From: JBDHDH01 sp039591615
GTDB taxonomy: Bacteria; Gemmatimonadota; Gemmatimonadetes; Gemmatimonadales; GWC2-71-9
Direction: 5' to 3'
NCBI GenBank assembly: GCA_039591615.1
Contig: JBDHDH010000024.1
Coordinates: 1 to 64,000 of the forward strand
DNA length: 64,000 bases
The notes below the pieces were generated by a model, which was given only the letters and a program-made list of their open reading frames with translations, did no database searches and was not told the DNA's origin. This document shows, in pieces, positions 32,952-40,416 of the stretch. Position 1 is the stretch's first letter. Each line of letters starts with the position of its first letter. Made by a program: the position numbers and the translations under genes.

Positions 32952-33470
32952 TTACGGCCGGAAGAGGCGATACATGTTGTACAACTTGGACGCTCGAATC
33001 GCCTTGAAGAGCTTTGCGTCTCTGTAACGGGCATAAATCGTGGCTCGGTATCTCCCAACGGCCCACCGTGTCAGAAAGAAGATCGGGAACGCCAGCGCCA
33101 TCCAACCTACGAGACTCCCGAGGACGATGCTGTTATTGAGATTGGTGAGGGCGAGCACCGGGGTGTTGTAGATCGTGCCCCAGAGGCCGTTCAAAGGCGG
33201 CACGTCGAGCAGCATGGTGCGACCGATGGCGTCGAAGACCGGATCCAGGGCAAAGCCAAGGGGGATGCAACAGACCCAGCCGAGCACGGCACCAGGCACC
33301 GAGACGTTGAGCACTAGTACGAGTGACAGGACGAGCACATTGTGCAGGTTCGCGATCGGTGTGAGCCCGACCACCGCACCAAGGGCCATTCCCGCCGCCA
33401 CCTGGCCCGGCGTCCCTTCCGAGTTGAGGGCACGGACGAGGCTCTGGATGAGTTTGACGAGCCAGTACAT
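32952..33470 (-). CDS. TIGR03546-like membrane protein (DUF2062-type)
   Basis: A 172-residue protein with four predicted membrane helices. GMALGAVVGLTPIANLHNVLVLSLVLVLN is the DUF2062-like signature shared with the TIGR03546 family. The gene precedes the TIGR03545-like partner by 3 bases, the usual order for this pair. The tail RYRDAKLFKAIRASKLYNMYRLFRP is positively charged and probably cytoplasmic. The start at 33470 has no SD, and a pyrimidine-rich GCGGGAG-type repeat sits just upstream in the sense direction. Confidence 0.85.
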   Translation of the reverse strand: MYWLVKLIQSLVRALNSEGTPGQVAAGMALGAVVGLTPIANLHNVLVLSLVLVLNVSVPGAVLGWVCCIPLGFALDPVFDAIGRTMLLDVPPLNGLWGTIYNTPVLALTNLNNSIVLGSLVGWMALAFPIFFLTRWAVGRYRATIYARYRDAKLFKAIRASKLYNMYRLFRP

Positions 33471-33505
33471 GGGTCGAATTGTTTGTGAGAAGGGGGCGAT
33501 TGTCT

Positions 33506-33534
33506 AGGGGGAGTAGCGGGAGCGGCGGGAGGAG
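33506..33534. repeat. GCGGGAG-type polypurine tract
   Basis: A 29-base run built from GCGGGAG/GCGGCGGGAG units in the gap upstream of the TIGR03546-like gene. Sense to that gene it reads as a pyrimidine-rich leader. Confidence 0.65.
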
Positions 33535-33548
33535 ATCCAGACCGTCAG

Positions 33549-33902
33549 CTACCGACGGCCTCTTTTCAGAAGCGCGAAGACGCCTGCCGTGATCTTCCAT
33601 CGTAGCTCGTCGACCTCCCGAAGACTTGTCTCATCGAGCGGGTACAGTGTGGGCAGCGTGCACCTCATGGAGTCTACTTCAGCGGGGCTGGCAAGCGCGT
33701 AGTCAAAGAATCTCTTCATCTCCCGCCGTCCAACACGGGCATTCCCTTCTGCGATGTTGTTCTGCACTGACCAGGCTGCCCTTCTGAGCTGGGGCGTCGC
33801 CACTTGAAACTCTGCTGAAGGGAGTTCATCCGTAACTCGGTAGATGACTCGCACGAGGTCCCCGGCCCGCATCCACACATCGAGCTTCCGGTGGGTGTCC
33901 AT
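33549..33902 (-). CDS. Four-helix bundle protein (23S rRNA IVP-like)
   Basis: A 117-residue protein of the TIGR02436 four-helix bundle family, first known from intervening sequences of 23S rRNA. Motifs KLDVWMRAGDLVRVIYRVTDELP, QLRRAAWSVQNNIAEGNARVGRREMKRFFDYALASPAEVDSM and a C-terminal amphipathic helix are as expected. It is free-standing here, with no rRNA gene nearby. Family members form homopentamers; function is not established. The ATG at 33902 has only a weak upstream site. Confidence 0.85.
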   Translation of the reverse strand: MDTHRKLDVWMRAGDLVRVIYRVTDELPSAEFQVATPQLRRAAWSVQNNIAEGNARVGRREMKRFFDYALASPAEVDSMRCTLPTLYPLDETSLREVDELRWKITAGVFALLKRGRR

Positions 33903-33965
33903 ACTACATCATGGGACCGGGTCCTTAAACTCGCGCATCGTTTCGACGCCGTTACGGACCAATCC

Positions 33966-33997
33966 ACGCTACTCCCGCTACTCCCGCCGATCCCTGC
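33966..33997. repeat. CTCCCGCTA-type pyrimidine tract
   Basis: Tandem CTACTCCCG units in the divergent gap just before the acyl-CoA synthetase start. The sense strand is pyrimidine-rich, as upstream of the genes at 33470, 39675 and 50596. Confidence 0.65.
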
Positions 33998-34009
33998 TAA
34001 ATTCCCCCC

Positions 34010-36229
34010 ATGCCGACCAGATCTCTCGACCCCATTCTCCGACCGGAGTCCATCGCGCTCATCGGCGCGTCGCGGCAACCGAACACCATCGGCTGGCATA
34101 TCCTGGACAACCTGCTGAAGCATGGATTCCAGGGACCCGTCTATCCGGTCAATCCTCACGCCACCGCCATTCACTCGGTGCCGGCATACCCGTCCATTGC
34201 CGCCGTTCCCGGGCCGGTGGATCTGGCCGTGATCGCGGTCCCCAAGGAGTACGTCCTGGAGGTCTCGCGCCAATGCCTCGATGCCGGGGTCCGCGGCCTC
34301 GTGGTGATCTCGGCGGGTTTCAAGGAGGTGGGAGGCGCGGGTATCGAGCGGGAACGCGAGCTCATGGAGGTGATCCACTCGTCGGGCGTGCGTCTCGTTG
34401 GACCCAACTGCCTCGGCGTGATCAACACCGAGCCGGCGGTCGGCATGAACGCGTCCTTCGCCCCGACCATGCCACCGCCGGGACCGGTGGGGTTTATCAG
34501 CCAGTCGGGCGCGATGGGATTGAGCGTACTCGACTATGCACAGAGTCTCGGAATCGGGATCTCGATGTTCGTTTCGTCGGGCAACAAAGCGGACGTGAGC
34601 GGGAACGATCTCTTGGAGTACTGGCGGGACGATCCGAACACATCCGTCATGCTCATGTACATCGAGAGCTTCGGAAACCCTGCCCGATTCGTGGAGCTTG
34701 CGCGCAGCATCACGCAGGAGAAGCCCATCTGCGTCGTGAAGTCGGGTCGCACCGGTGCCGGCCAGCGAGCGGCCGCCTCACACACCGGGGCCCTCGGAGG
34801 GACCGAGCTCGCCACGGACGCCATCATTGCGCAGGCGGGGGCGATTCGTGTTCAGACGGTCGGCGAGCTGTTCGACCTCGCGATGGCATTCTCGAACCAG
34901 CCACTGCCAGCCGGCAACCGGGTGGCCATCGTGACCAACGCGGGCGGTCCGGGCATCATGCTGGCCGATGCGTGCGAGTCCCAAGGCCTGGAGGTGCCCG
35001 CCCTGGCATCCGAAACCGAACACGAGCTGCGGTCCAAGCTCCCGGAAGAAGCGAGTGTCAAGAACCCGGTCGATCTCATCGCCAGCGCCACGCCGCAGAG
35101 TTACGAGTTTGCCCTCGAGTGGGTATTCGACGATCCGAACGTCGATGCTGCTATTGCCGCCTTCGTTCCGCCTCTCGGCATCCAAGCCAGGGACGTGGCC
35201 GAGGCGATCGTCCGCGTGAACAGGAAGCATCCGGAGAAGCCACTCCTCGCGGTGTTGATGGGTCGCGAAGGCGTGCCAGCCGGCATGGCGGAGCTGCATG
35301 AAGCGCGCGTTCCCGCATACATCTTTCCAGAGTCTGCCGCTCGGGCGCTGGGGGCGATGTGGCGACAGCGTCAGCGGACCGAGCGGCCGATGGGAGCGTT
35401 CGTCGAATTCGACACTGACGACGCCACCGTCACCGCAATCATCAACGACACCCTCGACGACGGACGCGCCAAGCTCTCGGAGCCGGACGCGATGCGATTG
35501 CTGGAGGCCTACGGCATCGCCATGCTACCATGGGAGTTCGTGTCGAAGGAGGGGCCGGCGAGCCTTGCCGCAGGAGCGGCGGCAGCGGCGTCCCGCATCG
35601 GGCTGCCCGTCGCCATCAAGATCGTGAGCCCGGACATCGTCCACAAAACCGACGTAGGCGGCGTGCAACTCGGCCTCCAGACCAAAACCGAGGTGGAGCG
35701 AGCCGTCCGGGCCATGATACGACGGGTGACGGAAGCCAGGGAGGGCGGAGCGGAAAGCGAAGCGTGGGACGTAACGACGGGGGACACAGGCTCTGCCGTC
35801 AATCACCCAGGCTCCGCCTCGCCCCGAGAGCCCCGGATCAGCGGTGTCCTGGTCCAGCAAATGGGGGATGGTGGGACCGAGACGATCGTCGGGCTCACCC
35901 GCGTGCCCGGTGTAGGCCCGCTGGTGATGTTCGGGCTCGGCGGGATCTACGTGGAGGTGATGCGGGACGTCGTCCTCCGTCTATCCCCCCTGCGCGACAG
36001 CGACGCCAGTGAGATGGTGGGCACCGTCCGACTCCGCCAACTCCTAGAGGGTGTCCGCGGACAGCCACCGCGTGACGTGGCGGCCATCGCCCAGGCGATC
36101 CTCCGCCTCTCGCAGCTGGCGCAACGCCATCCGCGCATTCGAGAAATGGACATCAACCCGCTCTTGGCCCTCGAGCACGGAACGGTGGCAATCGACGCGA
36201 GAGTGCAGTTGGAAGAGGGCGGCCAATGA
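34010..36229 (+). CDS. Acetate-CoA ligase, ADP-forming (fused alpha-beta)
   Basis: A 739-residue NDP-forming acyl-CoA synthetase, which makes ATP from ADP and acyl-CoA or the reverse. The alpha part has the CoA-binding domain (LRPESIALIGASRQPNTIGWHILDNLL), succinyl-CoA-ligase-like domains and the phosphorylated histidine His258 in SHTGALGGTELA. The beta part is an ATP-grasp domain with GLPVAIKIVSPDIVHKTDVGGV and the end RIREMDINPLL. Between the ATP-grasp halves is an odd 35-residue low-complexity stretch (around SEAWDVTTGDTGSAVNHPG) that most family members lack. The ATG at 34010 has no SD and follows a pyrimidine-rich leader. A terminator follows the gene. Confidence 0.92.
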   Translation: MPTRSLDPILRPESIALIGASRQPNTIGWHILDNLLKHGFQGPVYPVNPHATAIHSVPAYPSIAAVPGPVDLAVIAVPKEYVLEVSRQCLDAGVRGLVVISAGFKEVGGAGIERERELMEVIHSSGVRLVGPNCLGVINTEPAVGMNASFAPTMPPPGPVGFISQSGAMGLSVLDYAQSLGIGISMFVSSGNKADVSGNDLLEYWRDDPNTSVMLMYIESFGNPARFVELARSITQEKPICVVKSGRTGAGQRAAASHTGALGGTELATDAIIAQAGAIRVQTVGELFDLAMAFSNQPLPAGNRVAIVTNAGGPGIMLADACESQGLEVPALASETEHELRSKLPEEASVKNPVDLIASATPQSYEFALEWVFDDPNVDAAIAAFVPPLGIQARDVAEAIVRVNRKHPEKPLLAVLMGREGVPAGMAELHEARVPAYIFPESAARALGAMWRQRQRTERPMGAFVEFDTDDATVTAIINDTLDDGRAKLSEPDAMRLLEAYGIAMLPWEFVSKEGPASLAAGAAAAASRIGLPVAIKIVSPDIVHKTDVGGVQLGLQTKTEVERAVRAMIRRVTEAREGGAESEAWDVTTGDTGSAVNHPGSASPREPRISGVLVQQMGDGGTETIVGLTRVPGVGPLVMFGLGGIYVEVMRDVVLRLSPLRDSDASEMVGTVRLRQLLEGVRGQPPRDVAAIAQAILRLSQLAQRHPRIREMDINPLLALEHGTVAIDARVQLEEGGQ

Positions 36230-36238
36230 CCGATCCGG

Positions 36239-36270
36239 AATGCCCAATGACCAATTCAGCATTGGGCATT
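36239..36270. terminator. Hairpin terminator between convergent genes
   Basis: A perfect 11-bp inverted repeat: AATGCCCAATG at 36239-36249 pairs with CATTGGGCATT at 36260-36270 across a 10-base loop. It lies 10 bases after the synthetase stop and serves both convergent genes. Confidence 0.8.
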
Positions 36271-36304
36271 CGGCGTTGAGCATTCAGTTCAACGTTCCCG
36301 GTTG

Positions 36305-37438
36305 CTACGTCCCGTACGGCTGGTATCCTGCTGCCGCGTCGATGGCTGACTGGGGTCCCGAGACGACGGTCAGTTGATCGAGCCAATAGGCGTCGTCGTC
36401 GCGCAGCGCGATGATCATCTGCCCGTAATCTTCCGACCAGTGGGACCGGTGGTAGCGCATGTAGATGAACCGCTCATCGGCTCCGGAGATCTCGATCTTT
36501 CCGGTCGCATGGGACATGACGAAGCGCGCGCGCTTCGCCAGCCCTGAGACGCGCCGGTTTGCCTCCGTGAAAATCTGAAGCCCCTCGACGATGGGAACTT
36601 CATAAGGCTCATTACCCGCGGTCGGGCGCCCCTGGAAAACGTAGTACGGTGGGCAGCCCAGGAAGGACAATTCCCGAAAGAGCGTCGCGAAGGTCTGAGG
36701 TCGATCGTTCACACCGCGGACGATGGGGCATTGATTCACGATCTGCGCGCCGGCCTCGAGGAGGAGCCGCAGCGCCTCCCGTGCCGGGGGCGTCAGCTCC
36801 CGTGGATGATCGAAGTGGTTCATGACATACACTTGCGTCTTGCTACCACTGTATTCCCGGATCAAGCGGAGCAGGTCGGGATCGTCCAGCACCCGAAACG
36901 GATTGAACGCCACCATCTTGGTGCCGATCCGGATGATGCGGACGTGCGGGACGGCAGCCACGTCGCTGAAGATCTTCTCCAACCGATGCGTCGACATGAT
37001 CATGGGGTCGCCGCCCGTGAGGAGCACGTTGGTGATCTCCTCGTGTTCCGCGATGTAGTTGAGTCCGTCGCTGTAGTCGATGGAGGCGTCGTCGTTGTCA
37101 TTCATGAACAGCCGCTTCCGGAAGCAGTAGCGGCAGTACGCCCCGCAAACCTCGTTGACCAAGAGCAGCGCCGTATCCGAATACTTGTGTTGGCACCCGC
37201 GAACCGGCGTGTAGCTCGCCTCCTCGCTGGCGTCCAGGTTGCCCCAGTCGTTCAACTCGTTCGCATCGGGAATGACCAGCCGCCGAATAGGATCGTCGGG
37301 GTCGTTCCAGTTGATGAGGTTCAGGTAGTAGTCGTTGAGACGGAAGACGTAGCGTGCGGCAACCGGCTCGAGGCGACGGCGTTCTTCGGGCGTGAGGCCG
37401 TCGAGCTGCGATAGGCGGGTGATATATCGGACACGCAA
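36305..37438 (-). CDS. KamA-family radical SAM protein
   Basis: A 377-residue radical SAM enzyme of the lysine 2,3-aminomutase family. The cluster motif CxxxCxxC is Cys98, Cys102, Cys105 in EVCGAYCRYCFRKR. LLTGGDPMIMS is the SAM-binding GGDP, and HVRIIRIGTKMVAFNPFR follows. The usual PLP-lysine motif of KAM (GGGGKxP) is not seen. Instead MSHATGKIEISG near the C-terminus could carry a lysine. It may be an aminomutase on another substrate or a non-PLP variant. Start TTG at 37438 with AGGAGG 5 bases upstream. Length is close to the 340-420 residue family range. Confidence 0.85.
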   Translation of the reverse strand: MRVRYITRLSQLDGLTPEERRRLEPVAARYVFRLNDYYLNLINWNDPDDPIRRLVIPDANELNDWGNLDASEEASYTPVRGCQHKYSDTALLLVNEVCGAYCRYCFRKRLFMNDNDDASIDYSDGLNYIAEHEEITNVLLTGGDPMIMSTHRLEKIFSDVAAVPHVRIIRIGTKMVAFNPFRVLDDPDLLRLIREYSGSKTQVYVMNHFDHPRELTPPAREALRLLLEAGAQIVNQCPIVRGVNDRPQTFATLFRELSFLGCPPYYVFQGRPTAGNEPYEVPIVEGLQIFTEANRRVSGLAKRARFVMSHATGKIEISGADERFIYMRYHRSHWSEDYGQMIIALRDDDAYWLDQLTVVSGPQSAIDAAAGYQPYGT

Positions 37439-37586
37439 ATGCCCCTCCTAACGGCTCGTGTGTGCGAGTGCTTGCGCTCTATCCCCTCCACACAGGGTAT
37501 TGTTATTCGACACCTGAAAGTTACGTGCCGGGCGAGGCGACGGCTATCCCGAAGACGGTACTACTCACACTGTGGAGTCAGTGTCA

Positions 37587-38484
37587 ATGCGCGTCTTCCT
37601 GACCGGCGGAACCGGGCTCATCGGGCGGCGGCTCGTGGGGGATCTCGTGGATGCCGGCGCTGAATGCGTCGTGCTCTCGCGGTCCGGGCGTAACCCGTGG
37701 AATAGCAATAGGGTACGCGTCGTGGACGGAGACGCCACCGTCCCGGGCGCTTGGCAGGCCGAGGTGGCGCAGGTGGAGGTGGTGGTGAATCTGGCCGGCG
37801 AAACGCTCGTCCATCCTCTACATCGGTGGACCGAGGACCGGAAGAGGCGGATCCGAACCAGCCGAATCGAGACCACGCGCAACGTCGCACGAGCCATTGC
37901 ACAGGCCGCATCCCCTCCCCGCGTGTTCGTGAGCGCCTCGGCAGTCGGCTATTACGGCGATGGCGGAGACCGGGTGCTCGACGAATCGGCTCTGCCGGGC
38001 GACGACTTCCTGGGGCGCCTCTGCGTCGAATGGGAGGAGGCCGCCCGGGCAGCCGAGGATGTGACGCGGGTGGTGCTCGTCCGCACGGGGATGGTCCTGG
38101 CGAAGAGAGGAGGCGTGCTCGATCAACTCCTCCCCCTCTTTGAGTTCTTCCTTGGCGGACCGTGGGGGAGCGGGCGGCAGTGGTGGCCCTGGATCCACTT
38201 GGCCGACGAGATCGGCCTCATCCGTTTCGCCATGGAACGAGACATCTCCGGGCCATTGAATCTCACTGCACCGAATCCCGTGACGGTCGAGGACTTCGCC
38301 ACCGGGCTGGCCGACGCGCTGCGCCGACCGTCGTGGGCCAAGGCACCCGCCTTCGTACTGCGACTCACCCTCGGATGCCCTACTCGCTTCGCTCCGGGTG
38401 GTCCCGCGGCGGGCACAAGAATCGGGGTATGCGTTCGCATTCCCGAAGTTGAAGGAAGCGCTTGCGGATCTCCTGAACGAATAA
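37587..38484 (+). pseudogene. TIGR01777-type NAD-epimerase gene with frameshift
   Basis: The ATG at 37587 follows GGAG. The protein begins MRVFLTGGTGLIGRRLVGDLV (Rossmann GxxGxxG) and has FVSASAVGYYGDGGDRVLDESALPG and the DFLGRLCVEWEEAA block typical of the TIGR01777 (SDR39U1-like) family. At about 38376 the frame shifts. In-frame reading continues as unrelated residues for over 100 codons, while the +1 frame gives the expected family end: ALLASLRVVPRRAQESGYAF then FPKLKEALADLLNE and a TAA at 38482-38484. Comparing with the usual EMAxALL motif, about 11 bases seem to be missing after GGA. It is a real frameshift or a sequencing error. Confidence 0.8.
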
Positions 38485-38586
38485 CGCTGGACATTGGGCG
38501 ATCGAATCAGGCTGGCGGCCCGGCGAACAGCGGGTTGCGGTGGAGACCGCGACCTCTCTCTCGGGTAGCGGCGCTCCCACCCCCCT

Positions 38587-39117
38587 ATGCGCAAGGCTCT
38601 CTGGGCGACGGTGATCATCTTCCTGGCATTCGCCGCCGTGCTAACGCGCTTTGGAACGCGCTGGCCGGCTGTCTACTACATGACAGGTTCCTCGATGGAA
38701 CCCACCATCTCTCCACGGGAGCTATTCCTGGTCTGGGCTCCAGCCGGACAGATCGAGCTTGGTGATCTCGTCTTGTTTCGCTTCACCGATGAAGACGGTG
38801 AGTACCACGTGCTGCGACGGGTGGCGGGACTCCCAGGGGACACCGTCGCGATGTGGAAGGGGCGCGCGATCGTCAACGGTCGACCACAGAGCTGGCCGTA
38901 CCGCATTGAACGGCCGGAAGCATGGCGCTCCCCACTTGCTCTCGAGGGAAACCTGTTCACGTGGGGACCATGGGTCGTTCCGACCGATTCAGTTGTGCTC
39001 TTGGCGGACACCCGGGACATGCTTGGCTGGCCCGACAGTCGCTTCGTGGGATTCGTCTCGCGATCCGCTATCGTGGGAAAGGCGGGGAGGGCTTTAACGG
39101 GACGGCAGCTCGAGTAA
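38587..39117 (+). CDS. Signal peptidase I-like (S26) with Lys-to-Arg change
   Basis: A 176-residue membrane-anchored S26 peptidase, the enzyme that cleaves signal peptides at the outer face of the inner membrane. An N-terminal helix (residues 5-20) is followed by box B MTGSSMEPTIS, with the Ser36 nucleophile. Box D is YHVLRRVAGLPGDTV. In LepB-type enzymes the general-base lysine lies at the first Arg position here (consensus KRVxGLPGD), so the catalytic Lys is replaced by Arg77 (codon CGA). A His three residues earlier resembles the Ser-His ER-type enzymes only loosely. The protein may be inactive, use another base, or be specialised. Confidence 0.85.
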   Translation: MRKALWATVIIFLAFAAVLTRFGTRWPAVYYMTGSSMEPTISPRELFLVWAPAGQIELGDLVLFRFTDEDGEYHVLRRVAGLPGDTVAMWKGRAIVNGRPQSWPYRIERPEAWRSPLALEGNLFTWGPWVVPTDSVVLLADTRDMLGWPDSRFVGFVSRSAIVGKAGRALTGRQLE

Positions 39118-39118
39118 G

Positions 39119-39136
39119 CAGGGGGCAGAGGGCAGA
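39119..39136. repeat. GGGCAGAGGGCAGAA tract
   Basis: A short purine-rich tract after the signal peptidase gene, matching the core of the tract at 22617-22686. Confidence 0.55.
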
Positions 39137-39204
39137 ACTCCGCCTCTCGGCAGCCTGTGCGATCCCCGCACCGGTATTCGTTCAGCTTCCGGTCACTCTG
39201 CCCG

Positions 39205-39480
39205 TCACACCCCCGGCAGCTTCCTGGAGTCCTTGGACCCGTGGTGCACGCCGAGTCCGACGCCGGTCCCGAAGACGATGGCGGTTGCGGCTCCCACGAC
39301 GGGGAGCAAAGCCACGACGGGCGCTGCGAGGAGCGCAGCAGCCGCTCCGCCGATCACGGGAGCGGCGGGCTTATGCGCTGCGTCAACGAACCGGAGCCGA
39401 CCGCGCACGAACTGCCGCGTCTTGATATAGCCGAAGGCCGAGGCCGCACCGGTAACGCCTAGCCATAGGATTTCGATCAT
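39205..39480 (-). CDS. Small membrane protein, hypothetical
   Basis: A 91-residue protein with one N-terminal helix (IEILWLGVTGAASAFGYIK) and two Ala/Gly/Val-rich membrane helices (PVIGGAAAALLAAPVVALLPVV, AATAIVFGTGVGLGV). The tail HHGSKDSRKLPGV is charged. No family is recognised. The Gly/Ala content is normal for a small inner-membrane protein. It is divergent from the hypothetical at 39675, and the GCGGGAG-type tract lies in the shared promoter gap. Confidence 0.65.
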   Translation of the reverse strand: MIEILWLGVTGAASAFGYIKTRQFVRGRLRFVDAAHKPAAPVIGGAAAALLAAPVVALLPVVGAATAIVFGTGVGLGVHHGSKDSRKLPGV

Positions 39481-39510
39481 GGTCGCTAACCCCTAGCTGG
39501 ATTCTGGATA

Positions 39511-39579
39511 CTCCCGCTCCTCCCGCTGCTTCCGCTACTTCTGCTGCTCCCGCCGCTCCCGCCACTCGCGCTGCTCCCG
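39511..39579. repeat. CTCCCGCTGCT-type pyrimidine tract
   Basis: About 70 bases of degenerate CTCCCGCT/GCTTCCGCTACT units in the divergent gap between genes at 39480 (minus) and 39675 (plus). It is the longest member of this repeat family in the window. Confidence 0.75.
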
Positions 39580-39674
39580 TGTCTCTATATACCACGACGG
39601 GCCAGACCGCGGGTGAGTTTCACCGCGGGTCCCGGGTACCTTGCGCGTCCCGTACCGCTGGAGCACCATTCGGG

Positions 39675-40313
39675 ATGATGCCGTCTGAGACGTTGTTGCG
39701 CTGGATCATCGAAGGGGAGTCACACATCAGCCGATTCCGCGAGAAGGAACGGATCGTCAATCAGGTAGTCATCCCCCTCCTTGCAAACGGCACGGTCAGA
39801 GAGCTCGCATCGGGCTACCTCGTGAGCAAACGCCGAGGATGCCAAGTGTGGTTTATGGTACTCACCAACGATGGTCGTGTCGATGAGCTTCGAGCGGCCG
39901 TCGAGTCTCATCTCCGCGAGATCCCGTGGCGGCGCGAGCAGGCCGACGTCGACGACCCGTTGCTCGACCCAGATACCGTCTCATACCGGCAGCTCCTGCG
40001 GGAAGTCACCGATGTCGCCCTCGATCTGCATGGTGACCCGAATCTCATCGAGCACCAGATGCACTTGATTCATATCGCTTGCGGCACCGCGGACGCTGCC
40101 GGCGAGTTGCTCGACTTCCTCCATCAGTACAGCCGAACGTTCGCCGCCTTTCCCGAGCACCACAAGCTCGAATTCTGGACTGCATTCAAGCAGCCAAGTC
40201 CCCACCCCAAACTCCCCGTTCCCATCCAGTGCTTTTGGAACATCGTGCTGGGCTGCGAGCCGGCGCCCGGCGGGAATCCTGCAGCCGTAGCTGACTTGAT
40301 CGGAATAGCGTAA
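39675..40313 (+). CDS. Hypothetical cytoplasmic protein
   Basis: A 212-residue protein. I choose the first ATG of an ATG-ATG pair at 39675; an SD (GGAG) lies 11 bases upstream. There is no signal peptide or membrane helix. The middle has regular alpha/beta character (GCQVWFMVLTNDGRVDELRAAVESHLREIPW). C-terminal marks are FPEHHKLEFWTAFKQPSPHPKL and CFWNIVLGCEP. I do not recognise the family. A distant likeness to the small thiopeptide-maturation (SpaB_C-like) fold is a guess only. Codon use is normal for the window. Confidence 0.7.
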   Translation: MMPSETLLRWIIEGESHISRFREKERIVNQVVIPLLANGTVRELASGYLVSKRRGCQVWFMVLTNDGRVDELRAAVESHLREIPWRREQADVDDPLLDPDTVSYRQLLREVTDVALDLHGDPNLIEHQMHLIHIACGTADAAGELLDFLHQYSRTFAAFPEHHKLEFWTAFKQPSPHPKLPVPIQCFWNIVLGCEPAPGGNPAAVADLIGIA

Positions 40314-40416
40314 TCGGCGAGGCCGCTGGATGGGGCCAACCACAGACCGCACAGGCGCGCCATGCGCCTCGCCGTGCGGGCCGTGGGCGGTGGATCCGAT
40401 CATCCGTCGGGAGTAG

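Noticed and set aside
33549..33902. Possible link of the four-helix bundle gene to a 23S rRNA intervening sequence
   Set aside because: No rRNA gene is present in the window. The gene stands alone, as in many genomes.
38376..38765. In-frame continuation of the epimerase ORF past the shift
   Set aside because: The residues do not match the family, while the +1 frame does. The ORF also overlaps the start of the signal peptidase gene.
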